In this document: positions 38,015-47,918 of the stretch, one piece after another
Numbering within the stretch: position 1 is the stretch's first letter
How the letters are laid out: every line of letters starts with the position of its first letter
Assembly: GCF_004216715.1 (NCBI RefSeq)
Contig: NZ_SGXG01000001.1
Location: 3,890,501 to 3,954,500 of the forward strand
DNA from: Cecembia calidifontis
GTDB lineage: Bacteria > Bacteroidota > Bacteroidia > Cytophagales > Cyclobacteriaceae
Reading direction: 5' to 3'
DNA: 64,000 nt
Position numbers and translations under genes: made by a program
The notes under the pieces: model-generated
The model's input: only the letters and a program-made list of their open reading frames with translations
Database searches by the model: none
Told to the model about the DNA's origin: nothing

Positions 38015-38695
38015 ATGAAATTGATCTGCTTTATGCTCTTGGTCATTGTATTTCAGGCAGACCATTTTAAAAACCAAAGGGAATTAATGGTGGAAAACCA
38101 GCTTGCCCAAAGGGGAATCAAGGATAAATCAGTACTTGAGGCCATGCGCAAAGTCCCCAGGCATCTTTTGGTCCCTGAAAAAGTGAGAAAATATGCCTAC
38201 GATGATATGCCTTTGCCTATTGGAGAGGGGCAGACCATTTCACAACCTTACATAGTGGCCTTAATGACCGAGTTGATCAAGCCCCAAAAAAACATGAAGG
38301 TCCTTGAAATCGGCACAGGTTCCGGATATCAGGCAGCCGTATTGGCTGAAATTGTGGAAGAGGTATATACGATTGAAATTTTTGAAGGGCTTGGGCTGAG
38401 GGCTGAAAGGGATCTAAAATCTTTGGGATACAAAAATATACAGGTCCGGATCGGAGATGGCTACAAAGGTTGGCCGGAAGCAGCCCCATTTGATGCCATT
38501 ATTGTGACAGCTGCTCCGGAACAGATTCCACAGCCCTTGATAGACCAATTGGCAGAGGGGGGCAGAATGATCATTCCTGTCGGTGAAGAAGGGAAAATTC
38601 AGCAACTCATTTTGGGAGAAAAAATCAAGGGAAAATTCAAGACCCGTTTTATCAGCAGCGTACGGTTTGTACCATTTCTGAGGGATAAAAACTGA
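38015..38695 (+). CDS. pcm: Protein-L-isoaspartate O-methyltransferase, exported
   Basis: 226 residues. It repairs isoaspartyl residues in aged proteins by methylation with S-adenosylmethionine. The SAM motif VLEIGTGSGYQAAVLAEI (about 95-112) and the pre-motif PLPIGEGQTISQPYIVALM are diagnostic. An N-terminal hydrophobic stretch (residues 1-14, MKLICFMLLVIVFQ) looks like a signal peptide, which suggests a periplasmic form, as in some other Bacteroidota. The first IS1380 element is inserted 15 bp after its stop codon and does not damage the gene. Confidence 0.93.
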   Translation: MKLICFMLLVIVFQADHFKNQRELMVENQLAQRGIKDKSVLEAMRKVPRHLLVPEKVRKYAYDDMPLPIGEGQTISQPYIVALMTELIKPQKNMKVLEIGTGSGYQAAVLAEIVEEVYTIEIFEGLGLRAERDLKSLGYKNIQVRIGDGYKGWPEAAPFDAIIVTAAPEQIPQPLIDQLAEGGRMIIPVGEEGKIQQLILGEKIKGKFKTRFISSVRFVPFLRDKN

Positions 38696-38740
38696 AATTT
38701 TTGATTATTACCTTAAATCCGCAGTGCGGATTTAAAAAAA

Positions 38741-38794
38741 GCCGAAAAAGTGGCTGAATTTATTCAATTCAGGCTTTTCCGGCTCGTTTTTTTT
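38741..38794 (+). terminator. Inward-facing terminator at the IS1380 left end
   Basis: A long stem with small mismatches (GCCGAAAAAGTGGCTGAATT pairing with AATTCAGGCTTTTCCGGC, 5-nt loop) followed by eight T (38787-38794). It would stop transcripts entering the element from outside before they reach the transposase. The mirror copy lies at about 50473-50526 in copy B. Confidence 0.75.
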
Positions 38795-38833
38795 CACTTA
38801 TTTAGGTGTTACCTCACATCCTTGATAAGCGGT

Positions 38834-40141
38834 ATGAAAATTACGAATTCGACAGAAAAAATCACACCTTTCGGAGGTTTTAATTTTGTTTTTAACTCTT
38901 TAAAAAATTCAGGTCTCCCAAAACTCATTGATAATCATTTAGGAGCTAGATCCTTAAGAGGAGGGTTTTCATACAGTAACATTTTCGCCAATCATATGGC
39001 AATTTTCTTTAATGGTGGTGACTGTACTGAGGATATCAATGTCCACCTGAGAGACGCTCTGGAACAGATCCCTTCATTTTCAGTATGCAGTGCAGATACA
39101 ATTTTAAGGGGAATCAAAGAGCTTGCTGTTGAAACAGAGATATTTATAAACCCGTCCAGTGGAGTGAGCCATGAATTTAATATCAATGGAAAGCTCAACA
39201 GCTTGTTGTTAAAATCAGCTTGTAAGACCGGATTACTCAAATCAGGTGTTGCTTACGACCTCGATTATGACAACACCGTCATTCCAACTGAAAAGTACGA
39301 CGCAAATAAAACATATAAACACGTCTATGGATATCAGCCAGGTGTAGCTTCCATAGCACATCCTGAATTTTCACAGGCCATTCCTGTGTACGTAGAGGGC
39401 AGAAATGGCAACAGTCAGGCCAAATATTTGCAGGCTGATACGCTTACCCGCATGTTTGGGCAGCTTACCAATGAAAATATCCGTATCGGAAGGTTCAGAG
39501 CCGATTCAGCATCCTATCAGGAAGAAGTTCTCCGCGCACTGGAAACACATACCGAAAGCTTTTATATACGGGCAAACAGATGTGCCAAACTGGATAATAT
39601 CCTTGGAAGTATAGCCCCTGAGAAGTGGCAGAAAATACGTTTGGGGGTACAGGAAATGGAAGTTACTGACCTATCCGACTACAAACCTTTCAGTAAAGAC
39701 AGATCTTACAGGCTGGTCATTACCAGAATCAGGCGTAAAGACGGGCAGACAGATGTATTCAGTGGAGATGCATTTACTTATAGGGCTATTCTGACCAATG
39801 AACATACATCGTCCAATGAAGCTGTTGTAAGGTTTTATAACGCCCGGGGTGCAAGCGAACGCTTGTTTGATGTACTCAACAACGACTTTGGCTGGTCTAA
39901 GTTGCCCTGTTCGTTTCTGGCAGAGAATACTTCCTTTATGCTTATGACGGCTATGTATGCCAATTTTTACACCTATATTATTGGAGAGTATTCCAGAAAA
40001 GTTGATTGGCTTAAGCCTACCGACAGGCTCAAGAAGTTTATCTTCAGATTTATCACTGTTTCAGCCAAGTGGATAAGAACGGGAAGAAGAGAAGTGCTCA
40101 AACTGTTCACGAGTAAGGATTACAAGCCGATTTTGAACTAA
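38834..40141 (+). CDS. IS1380-family transposase (copy A)
   Basis: 435 residues from the ATG at 38834, the same start as copy B; the longer upstream frame runs through the terminator hairpin and is unlikely. DDE candidates: Asp144 in YDLDYDNT, Asp224 in RFRADSASYQ and Glu342 in GASERLFDVL, as in IS1380 transposases. It is full length and uninterrupted. It differs from copy B by about 15 residues, mostly in the first third. Confidence 0.95.
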   Translation: MKITNSTEKITPFGGFNFVFNSLKNSGLPKLIDNHLGARSLRGGFSYSNIFANHMAIFFNGGDCTEDINVHLRDALEQIPSFSVCSADTILRGIKELAVETEIFINPSSGVSHEFNINGKLNSLLLKSACKTGLLKSGVAYDLDYDNTVIPTEKYDANKTYKHVYGYQPGVASIAHPEFSQAIPVYVEGRNGNSQAKYLQADTLTRMFGQLTNENIRIGRFRADSASYQEEVLRALETHTESFYIRANRCAKLDNILGSIAPEKWQKIRLGVQEMEVTDLSDYKPFSKDRSYRLVITRIRRKDGQTDVFSGDAFTYRAILTNEHTSSNEAVVRFYNARGASERLFDVLNNDFGWSKLPCSFLAENTSFMLMTAMYANFYTYIIGEYSRKVDWLKPTDRLKKFIFRFITVSAKWIRTGRREVLKLFTSKDYKPILN

Positions 40142-40500
40142 ATTCAGACAAAAACACCCAAGGGGCTCAAAAAACAAAGATTTACAGGAAAGAGGTATGC
40201 CTTTTCCATAAAAATTAAAGGCCTAAACCGTCCACTTCACCCTCAAACCTAAAATCCATTGTCTCAAAACTACAAATACACTTCAATCAAATGGGAGAAA
40301 TTCCTAAACTAGACCAAAAATGAACACAAACAAGCAGATTCAAATCTCCAAACTAAAATCCTGCGGATTTTAGGTATTAAATTTTTCCCCCTCCTCTCAA
40401 AAAAACATGAAGGAGCTTTTAACTTTCCAAAAGTTTCATCACCATCATTGGGATTATTTAGACTGGCCTTATTTTTGGAAGTAAGTTTATCTAAACCAAT

Positions 40501-40986
40501 ATGCGTATTCAACACAGTTTTTATATTTTTCTATTCCTATTGTTTTTTTTCTTTTCTTCAGCTGTCCAAGCACAAAGGGAAAAACATCAGTGGTTTGAAA
40601 TCTCAAAATTTGTAGATGGGGATACTTTTTGGATTATCAATGGAGGGGGAAAGCCTGAAAAAATCAGATTGATAGGGGTAGATGCACCTGAAGCCCGGCG
40701 GACAGGAAGAAAAGAAATTGAACATTTTGGAAAGGAAGCATCAGCTTATGTGGAAAAGTTACTTCGGGGAAAAAGGGTACGGTTGGAATTTGATGTGTCC
40801 AAATATGACAGGTATAAAAGAACCTTGGCTTATGTTTATCTGGAAGATGGTACTTTCCTGAATGCCCACCTGGTCAAGGAAGGCTATGCTACTGCGATGA
40901 CCGTCCCACCGAATGTACGGTTTTCCGAATTATTTGTACAATTACAAAGAGAAGCCCGACAGCACCGCCGGGGGCTTTGGAAATAA
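40501..40986 (+). CDS. Secreted thermonuclease-like (SNase) nuclease
   Basis: 161 residues. The N-terminal signal (about 1-24, ending AVQAQ) exports it. The staphylococcal-nuclease fold follows with DGDTFWI (calcium Asp), KIRLIGVDAPE (catalytic Arg), FGKEASAYVEKLL (Glu) and YDRYKRTLAYVY (second Arg). It probably degrades DNA or RNA outside the cytoplasm, for defence or to gain nucleotides and phosphate. It stands between IS copy A and the potassium channel gene on the other strand. Confidence 0.9.
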   Translation: MRIQHSFYIFLFLLFFFFSSAVQAQREKHQWFEISKFVDGDTFWIINGGGKPEKIRLIGVDAPEARRTGRKEIEHFGKEASAYVEKLLRGKRVRLEFDVSKYDRYKRTLAYVYLEDGTFLNAHLVKEGYATAMTVPPNVRFSELFVQLQREARQHRRGLWK

Positions 40987-41010
40987 ATCGGTGTTTTCTA
41001 CATCTAAAAT

Positions 41011-42714
41011 TTATTTTCTTCCATCCCCTTCTCCATATATTCTAAAAAATTCATTTTCAGCCTCAACAGTTCCTATCAAGATGATTTCTGCACCTTCCGG
41101 AAATTCCATTTTGGGTTCAGGGTTGATTTTCATTTCACCTTGACAGTTGATGGCGATGACAGTGCAACCTGTGTTTTTTCGGATGGCAGATTCCTTGATA
41201 GTCTTACCGATCAGGGAGTCAGGAACTTTTACCCTGATCAGATCCAGTCCTTCTGCCACCATCAGGATATCATTTCTCCTCAATAGGTTCAAAATAGCAT
41301 TGGCTCCCATTGACGCATAGGAAAGGACAAAATCTGCACCTGCCCGATGTATTGAAGCTAAATTTCGCTCTAAGGTAGTCCTGGTAATTATCTGTATATC
41401 AGGCCTCAAAGACCTACAATAAATTGTAAGGTAAACATTGACATCATCATCATGGGTGGTAATGATCACGCAGGGTGATTGGTCTATGCCTGCCTCTTTC
41501 AAAATTTCAAGCTCTGCCGCATCGCCCAGGATTGTTTTTTCTGCATTTCTTATTCTCATCGGATCTTTTTCAACAATCCTATAATCAATCTTTCTTGCCT
41601 GTAGAGCTTTTCCGGTAGCACGCCCTACCCTACCCCCTCCTAAAATAACTACCGGCGCCGGATTGTCGCAAAATACCTGGTACGTCTTATTATAATGATC
41701 TATTTGCCTGGCCGATCCTGCCAAAAGAATAACAGAATTTTCAGTTAATTTCACATCCCTGTCTGCAGCCTTGAATTTCCCACGTTCCCAAACACCAACA
41801 ATATTCACTCCAATATCCTTCCTTAAGCGGGTTTCCTTGATGGTCTTTCCCACCATAGGTGTTCCTGCCACCATGGTCTCTGCTATGATCAATTCCCCAA
41901 ACCTTCCTACCAAGTGGGTATTGGATTCCCCTCCATTCGCCCTTCGAGAAAGGAACAAACCCATTTTTTCTCCCAATTGGAGTACATGGTTGCAGCCCGC
42001 CAGCTTTAAAATATCGACCGATGCCTCCGAGTTGCAGGTAGCGATGATGGGCACATCCTTTGCTATTCCTCTTACTGTAAAAGCCACATTGGTATTCAGC
42101 ACATCCGATTCTGTGGTCGCGACAAGCGCCGCATTTTCCACCCTTGCCTTGATATAGGTCTCAGGATCTCCTAAAGGCCCCAGCATTACGTTGTATCCCT
42201 GTTCGTGTAATTCCAAGCCCTCAGCCAAGGTAGGAACTATAACCACATAAGGGTATTTGTGGCGGTTAAGCTTTTTGATCAAAGCTTCCGTGACAGGACC
42301 AAACCTGGTTAAAATCACATGACCCTTGGTATCTTTAGGTATTTCTCTGGGTACTTTGGCCTGTTCTTGGGCTTTCATCCAGGGAGAATAAAAAAAGTTG
42401 ATAAAGGTAAAAGGGAAAAGAATCAAGAGGAAAAGCATACCGGTCAATAAGACCACCACCGAAAAAAAACGGCCCAAATCAGAATCAAATGTAATATCCC
42501 CAAATCCCAAAGTGGACATTACCGTCAATGTCCAGTATACACCTGTCCAAGGGCTAAAGTATCTGCCTTCCCTGTCCATCAACACATGGAACAATACAGA
42601 GAAAACAGCAACCAGCAAGATCAAGACGATTAAAAAACGTACTAAAGTGATGAAGTTTCTCCTATCGGGTTTATTCTGGAGAAAAAGCATTACCTGGGTG
42701 GTCAAAAGTTTCAT
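41011..42714 (-). CDS. Two-helix potassium channel with tandem RCK (TrkA-N/TrkA-C) domains
   Basis: 567 residues. Two membrane helices (about 22-45 and 80-110) flank a pore with the filter TLGFGD (68-73; GFG in place of the usual GYG). Two cytoplasmic units follow: TrkA-N at about 130-250 and 345-460 (second Rossmann motif VVILGGGRVGRATGKAL) and TrkA-C at about 255-335 and 480-560. Channels of this type conduct K+ and are gated by nucleotides or ions at the RCK ring. It is convergent with the nuclease gene, and the two stops are about 25 bp apart. Confidence 0.9.
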   Translation of the reverse strand: MKLLTTQVMLFLQNKPDRRNFITLVRFLIVLILLVAVFSVLFHVLMDREGRYFSPWTGVYWTLTVMSTLGFGDITFDSDLGRFFSVVVLLTGMLFLLILFPFTFINFFYSPWMKAQEQAKVPREIPKDTKGHVILTRFGPVTEALIKKLNRHKYPYVVIVPTLAEGLELHEQGYNVMLGPLGDPETYIKARVENAALVATTESDVLNTNVAFTVRGIAKDVPIIATCNSEASVDILKLAGCNHVLQLGEKMGLFLSRRANGGESNTHLVGRFGELIIAETMVAGTPMVGKTIKETRLRKDIGVNIVGVWERGKFKAADRDVKLTENSVILLAGSARQIDHYNKTYQVFCDNPAPVVILGGGRVGRATGKALQARKIDYRIVEKDPMRIRNAEKTILGDAAELEILKEAGIDQSPCVIITTHDDDVNVYLTIYCRSLRPDIQIITRTTLERNLASIHRAGADFVLSYASMGANAILNLLRRNDILMVAEGLDLIRVKVPDSLIGKTIKESAIRKNTGCTVIAINCQGEMKINPEPKMEFPEGAEIILIGTVEAENEFFRIYGEGDGRK

Positions 42715-43078
42715 TGCAAAAACTCTAAGTTGTAGCTATAATAGAGAACATGAAAATTTAACTCAATTTATGGATTTTTTATTTGAAATCGCTAAAATTT
42801 CTAACTAAAATCATGAAGAAAACAAAAAAATGTTTAATATAAGTATACTTTTTATCTTAACTTAACCCTAACAATAAATAAACAGACAATTGTTTTGGGA
42901 CCCTTATGTTAAGTTATAAAACTTCGTTTTTTCTTATTAAAAACCTATTTATCTACCAATTAACAGAAAATTAATTCACTTTAAGATAATTTTCACTTAA
43001 TCAAAAACACATTACAGAAGTTTAGCTTTGGTAAAACTTTTAAACAAAAGGTATTCAAAATTTCTACACAAAAAAACC
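42715..43078. promoter_or_regulatory. AT-rich promoter region of the third susCD pair
   Basis: About 360 bp between the divergent channel and SusC genes. It contains a perfect palindrome AAGTATACTT (42841-42850) and an ACAATTGT palindrome (42886-42893). A promoter for the SusC gene is expected, but no site can be fixed by eye. Confidence 0.4.
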
Positions 43079-46000
43079 ATGCTAACTAATCTAAAGAAAT
43101 CAGGTTTATTACTTTTCCTAGTTTTGGGATTAGTAATGAACGCCTTTGCCCAAGAAAGGAGGGTTGAAGGAAGAATTACTGATCCTAGCGGAGAACCATT
43201 GCCGGGAACAAGTATTATTATAAAAGGCACGACAAAAGGTACAGTTGCAGATATTAATGGAAGGTATAACATTCTTGCACATTCTTCTGACACCCTCTCG
43301 TTTTCATACATAGGCTTTGAAAAAGTTGAAAAGGCTGTAGGAAATGCAAATATCATCAATGTTACGCTCAAGGAAGGTATTGAAATAAGTGAAGTGGTGA
43401 TTACTGCTTTGGGTATGGAGAGAGATGCAAAAGCCCTAGGTTATGCAGTCCAAACAGTAGATGGGGACCGTTTTTCAGAGGCCCGCGAAACCAACATTCT
43501 GAATTCATTAAGTGGAAGGGTTGCCGGTGTTCAAATAACCAGTGGCTCGAGCACATTGGGTGGATCAAGTAGGGTGACTATCCGAGGAGAGTCCTCTCTA
43601 AACATCAATGCCAACCAGCCCCTTTTTGTTGTTGACGGAATTCCAATTTCAAACAATATCGTTGGTTCTTCTGGCAGAGGAGGTCTGGAAGTGGATTATG
43701 GAAATGCAGCAGGGGAAATCAATCCTGATGACATTGCCTCTGTAACTGTACTTAAAGGACCGGCAGCAGCAGCTCTATATGGTTCAAGAGCTGCCAATGG
43801 CGCCATTTTGATAACAACAAAATCCGGTAAAGGAAAAAGAGGCTTAGGTGTTACAGTTAACTCTAATACTACTTTTGATAATCCCTTAGTCATGCCTAAA
43901 TGGCAGGACAAGTATGGACAAGGGAATAATGGTCAATTTGCATTTGTAAATGGAGCTGGCGCTGGTATTGCGGATGGGGTAGATGAAAGTTGGGGACCGC
44001 AAATGGACATTGGTCTAAAAATCCCACAATTTGACTCACCCAGAGATGTCCCTGGTTTTAGAGGAGGAGACTTAAATGCTCCCCGTGGAAGTGTAATTAT
44101 TCCAACAGACTGGGTTTCTCAACCAAACAATGTAAATGACTTTTTTAGAACAGGTGTAACGCTTTCCAATAATATTTCAATTGCGGGCGACAATGAAAAG
44201 GCCAACGTCAGATTTTCCTGGACAAATCTTGACCAAAAAGGAATTGTTCCCAATACCGATTTAAAAAGAAATACACTTGCATTAAATACTGGAATTAATA
44301 TTGTTCCTGAAAAATTAACTTTAAATGTTACGGCCAATTATCAAAATACCATTTCTGGAAACCGACCTAATATAAGTTATGGAACAGAAAGCTTAATGTA
44401 TTTATGGATTTGGTATGGAAGACAAATAAATACCAGAAATCTAAGAGACTATTGGATGCCAGGTTTAGAGGGAGTTCAACAGTTCAATTATAACTACAAT
44501 TACCATGACAATCCTTACTTTACGGTATACGAAAACACTAATGGACAAAAAAAGGACAGGATTTTTGGAAATGTGATGCTCAACTATAAGCTTACCGATA
44601 AGCTAAATTTAATGTTGAGAACCGGATTGGATAATTATAGCGAATTGAGGGACAGGAAAAGAGCATTCTCAACCCAAAGATTTCCAAGAGGGCATTACAG
44701 AGAGGATAATCTTTATTTTAATGAAAGAAACTCGGACTTTTTATTGACTTACTCTGAAACAAGCAATTCTGTTTGGTCCTATAATATTGCTGTTGGGGGC
44801 AACATCATGTTTCAGGAAAACAGATTCCTTCAGGTCGTAGCACCAGAGTTATTGATTCCCGGAATTTATAATTTCACCAACACGGCAGTAGCTCTTCAGT
44901 CAGAACAATTCAATTCGAAGAAAAAAATCCATTCCTTGTATGGTTTTGGACAGATTGGTTTCAAAAACATATTGTTTTTGGATATTACCGGCCGAAATGA
45001 CTGGTCTTCAACCTTACCAATAGATAACAACTCCTACTTCTATCCTTCTGCCACTTTGAGTGCCATTATTTCGGATATGGTCCAAATGCCAAGAAGTGTT
45101 TCCCTGGTAAAAGTTAGAGCGGCATATGCCGAAGTTGGAAATGACACTAGCCCTTATAGTCTGACCAATGTCTTCAATAACCAAATTGCTTGGGGAAGCA
45201 ATCAGGCAAAGACGGAATCATCAGTGCTTTCCAATGCCAATTTAAGACCAGAAAGGACAGCTTCAGCGGAATATGGCCTTGATTTAAGGTTCTTCGAAGG
45301 AAGATTAGGCCTAGATTTCACATATTACAATAATATAACCCGTGATCAAATCATCCCAATAACCTTAGACATTGCTACAGGCTATAATAGCCGGATTATC
45401 AATGCTGGAAAAATTCAAAACCAGGGCATTGAAATAGTGGGCATGGCGAACCCGATTAAAAGAGCAAGTGGTTTTAGATGGGATATTATGGCTAATTTCA
45501 CAAGAAATCGTGGAAAAGTATTAGAGTTAACCGATGGTCTGGACACTTATACACTCACTAGCAACAATGGTGCATTCATACAGGCCAGAATCGGCGAAAG
45601 AATGGGTAATATTTACGGTGTAGGATTTGCCAGGGTTAAAGACCCCAACAGTCCATTTTTTGGTGAAATCATCCATAATGCAACCGGAACACCGCTCAGA
45701 GACCCGGAATTGGTTCTTCAAGGAAATTACAACCCTGACTGGATGCTGGGCATACAAAACAATTTTGCCTACAAGAATTTTACTTTCGGTTTTCTGTTTG
45801 ATATCAGATATGGTGGAATCGTTGTATCCAGGACCAAAACAATTGGAAGTACTTCTGGGCAATTGGAAGAAACTCTTTTGGGTAGAGCGAATGGCTACGA
45901 CCTTACTCTTGAAGGAAATGGCATCATCAGCCCGGGAGTTATTGACAATGGTGATGGTACATATAGACCTAATGATGTGAAGATTACTTCCAGGAACTGG

Positions 46001-46294
46001 CATAACCGATACTACGAGAGAAACAATGTGGAAGCGGCAAAATATGATGCTTCTTATGTGAAGCTCAGAGAGGTAATATTTGGATACAATCTTCCCAAAA
46101 GATGGTTCTCAAAAATTCCATTTGAAGATGTGAGAGTATCTCTCGTGGGAAGAAATCTGGCGTTGTGGACAGAAAACCCTCACTTTGACCCTGAAACTTT
46201 ATCCATGTCAGGAGGAACCCTTCAGCCTGGTATTGAAAACATGGCGTTCCCTTCAACCAGAAATATCGGGTTCAACATCAATCTAAAGTTTTAA
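43079..46294 (+). CDS. SusC-like TonB-dependent outer-membrane transporter (organophosphorus locus)
   Basis: 1071 residues from the ATG at 43079; this start yields a normal signal peptide (MLTNLKKSGLLLFLVLG..., cut near AFAQE), unlike the longer frame. Carboxypeptidase-regulatory-like domain (about 25-105), TonB-box region EISEVVITALGMERD, plug (LFVVDGIPISN, ALYGSRAANGAILITTKSG) and barrel ending in NINLKF. It should import a large solute with its SusD partner 21 bp downstream. The neighbours are phosphatases and phosphonate-type enzymes, so I infer an organophosphorus solute, not xylan. Confidence 0.9.
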   Translation: MLTNLKKSGLLLFLVLGLVMNAFAQERRVEGRITDPSGEPLPGTSIIIKGTTKGTVADINGRYNILAHSSDTLSFSYIGFEKVEKAVGNANIINVTLKEGIEISEVVITALGMERDAKALGYAVQTVDGDRFSEARETNILNSLSGRVAGVQITSGSSTLGGSSRVTIRGESSLNINANQPLFVVDGIPISNNIVGSSGRGGLEVDYGNAAGEINPDDIASVTVLKGPAAAALYGSRAANGAILITTKSGKGKRGLGVTVNSNTTFDNPLVMPKWQDKYGQGNNGQFAFVNGAGAGIADGVDESWGPQMDIGLKIPQFDSPRDVPGFRGGDLNAPRGSVIIPTDWVSQPNNVNDFFRTGVTLSNNISIAGDNEKANVRFSWTNLDQKGIVPNTDLKRNTLALNTGINIVPEKLTLNVTANYQNTISGNRPNISYGTESLMYLWIWYGRQINTRNLRDYWMPGLEGVQQFNYNYNYHDNPYFTVYENTNGQKKDRIFGNVMLNYKLTDKLNLMLRTGLDNYSELRDRKRAFSTQRFPRGHYREDNLYFNERNSDFLLTYSETSNSVWSYNIAVGGNIMFQENRFLQVVAPELLIPGIYNFTNTAVALQSEQFNSKKKIHSLYGFGQIGFKNILFLDITGRNDWSSTLPIDNNSYFYPSATLSAIISDMVQMPRSVSLVKVRAAYAEVGNDTSPYSLTNVFNNQIAWGSNQAKTESSVLSNANLRPERTASAEYGLDLRFFEGRLGLDFTYYNNITRDQIIPITLDIATGYNSRIINAGKIQNQGIEIVGMANPIKRASGFRWDIMANFTRNRGKVLELTDGLDTYTLTSNNGAFIQARIGERMGNIYGVGFARVKDPNSPFFGEIIHNATGTPLRDPELVLQGNYNPDWMLGIQNNFAYKNFTFGFLFDIRYGGIVVSRTKTIGSTSGQLEETLLGRANGYDLTLEGNGIISPGVIDNGDGTYRPNDVKITSRNWHNRYYERNNVEAAKYDASYVKLREVIFGYNLPKRWFSKIPFEDVRVSLVGRNLALWTENPHFDPETLSMSGGTLQPGIENMAFPSTRNIGFNINLKF

Positions 46295-46315
46295 AAACTA
46301 ATGGAAGACAACATC

Positions 46316-47872
46316 ATGAAATCTAAATTTATAAAAATATTGACAGCCCTTCTGATCATTCAAATCAGTTGGTTCAGCAGTTGTACAAGTGATTTCGAAG
46401 AAATCAATTCCAATCCAAACTCACCAGAAACAGTACCCTCCTCTCTTCTATTACCCACTGTATTGCGAAGTACCGCCGGGCAAGTAGCAAGTCAGGCTTG
46501 GGGAATAGGGAATGTAGTCATGCAGTACACTGCTAAAATTCAGTTCACCAATGAAGACAGGTATAACTGGGGACCATTTGGCAATCCTTATAGTACTTAT
46601 TATAATTCCCTTAGAGATTTAAACAACATCATTAATATTTCGGAACCTCTTGGTCAGAACAATTATGTTGGCATCGCCAAAGTAATCAGGGCATTCCAAT
46701 TTTCATTTATGACAGATGCTTATGGAGATCTCCCCTACTCTCAGGCTACTTTGGCAAAAGATCAAATCAACTATCCTGTTTTTGATACACAGGAGGCAAT
46801 TTATGAAGGAATATTAAAAGAGTTGAGAGAAGCCAACGAACTATTAGGTTCAAGCAATGAAACAGTAAGAGGCGATATTTTATTTGGAGGAGATATTACA
46901 AAATGGAAAAAATTTGCGAATTCCCTTCGACTTAGGGTATTGATGAGGATTTCCTTGAGAAAAAATCCATCCACTGAAATGCAACAGATTCTATCAAACC
47001 CTGCTCAATTTCCAATTTTTACCGGAAACAACGACCATGCAGTTTTACAACACTTGCCCGATGTACCCAACCAACATGACCTATTTACAACTAGATCAGG
47101 TTCATTTGACGAATTCAGGTTGAGTAAAACCATGGAAAAAGCACTGAAAGATCTAAATGACCCAAGACTTTTTGCTTATGCCCAACCAACAACAAGCTCC
47201 GGTGCCGGTATTGTCGGAAATGTTAACGATTACCAAGGGGTTCCTAATGGCCTTTCTGACGAAGAAGCATTACAATACTCCCCTTCAGGGGATCCTTCAA
47301 AGGGAGGTTCAAACTTTATTTCCAGAGTTGGATTATTGTGGGCGTGTAATCAGTGTACCCCTCTTGCCAATCCAACCGGATACCAGACTATTTTGATGAA
47401 TTATTCGGAACTTCAGTTTATTTTGGCAGAAGCCAGAGAAAGAGGATTCATCTCAACAGGTACTGCTGAAGAATATTATATCAATGGAATTAAAGCATCA
47501 TTCCAATACTATGAATCGAGATATAGGCTGGTTAATTTACCCCAGATTGCGGATAAATTAGTCTTCAATAATTCTTATGTTGAACAGGAATCAGTGGCCT
47601 ACACAGGAAGCCAATCAGAGAAACTTCAGAAAATTGGTACTCAAAAATGGCTTGCACTTTACTTTTCTGGTCTTGAAAACTGGTTCGATTGGAGAAGAAC
47701 AGGGATACCAAATATAAAACCAGGCCCTGCCGCATTTGAAACCCAAGTTCCAAGAAGATTTATGTACCCATCTTCAGTACAGGCACTCAATGAGGAAAAT
47801 TATAAGGCTGCAATATCAAGACAGGGACCCGACAATATCCTAACCAGGGTTTGGTGGGATGTAGTCAGATAA
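46316..47872 (+). CDS. SusD-like outer-membrane lipoprotein (SusD-like_2 type)
   Basis: 518 residues from the ATG at 46316, giving lipobox Cys23 (WFSSC) followed by TSDFEEINSNPN, typical of this SusD branch. Middle helices include KVIRAFQFSFMTDAYGDLPYSQA, a strongly conserved motif of the family; near the C-terminus WLALYFSGLENWFDWRRTG is the SusD signature. It caps the SusC channel encoded just upstream. A perfect 36-bp palindrome follows the gene. Confidence 0.92.
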   Translation: MKSKFIKILTALLIIQISWFSSCTSDFEEINSNPNSPETVPSSLLLPTVLRSTAGQVASQAWGIGNVVMQYTAKIQFTNEDRYNWGPFGNPYSTYYNSLRDLNNIINISEPLGQNNYVGIAKVIRAFQFSFMTDAYGDLPYSQATLAKDQINYPVFDTQEAIYEGILKELREANELLGSSNETVRGDILFGGDITKWKKFANSLRLRVLMRISLRKNPSTEMQQILSNPAQFPIFTGNNDHAVLQHLPDVPNQHDLFTTRSGSFDEFRLSKTMEKALKDLNDPRLFAYAQPTTSSGAGIVGNVNDYQGVPNGLSDEEALQYSPSGDPSKGGSNFISRVGLLWACNQCTPLANPTGYQTILMNYSELQFILAEARERGFISTGTAEEYYINGIKASFQYYESRYRLVNLPQIADKLVFNNSYVEQESVAYTGSQSEKLQKIGTQKWLALYFSGLENWFDWRRTGIPNIKPGPAAFETQVPRRFMYPSSVQALNEENYKAAISRQGPDNILTRVWWDVVR

Positions 47873-47882
47873 GACTTAAGAC

Positions 47883-47918
47883 ATCAAATCCTGCCTTAAA
47901 TTTAAGGCAGGATTTGAT
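47883..47918 (+). terminator. Perfect 36-bp palindrome after the susD gene
   Basis: The two 18-base halves are exact complements around 47900/47901, with the core CTGCCTTAAA / TTTAAGGCAG, and T-rich sequence follows. It starts 10 bp after the susD stop and probably acts as a terminator or RNA end; the next gene starts 73 bp later. The perfect loop-free symmetry is longer than most terminators. Confidence 0.7.

Larger units (their letters stand above)
38711..40374 (+). mobile_element. IS1380-family insertion sequence, copy A
   Basis: 1664 bp. The ends are CCTTAAATCCGCA (left, 38711) and the complement of CCTAAAATCCGCA (right, ending 40374). A 5-bp target duplication TATTA flanks it (38706-38710 and 40375-40379). 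Each end is also a palindrome: an 11-bp-arm one at 38713-38735 and a 9-bp-arm one at 40353-40373. A strong inward terminator lies just inside the left end. The 233 bp after the transposase stop hold no gene. It landed between pcm and the nuclease gene without disrupting either. Confidence 0.93.

Noticed and set aside
43079..47872. Assigning the third SusCD pair to xylan
   Set aside because: It is separated from the xylan locus by more than 20 kb and is next to phosphatase and phosphonate-type genes; no glycosidase gene is near.
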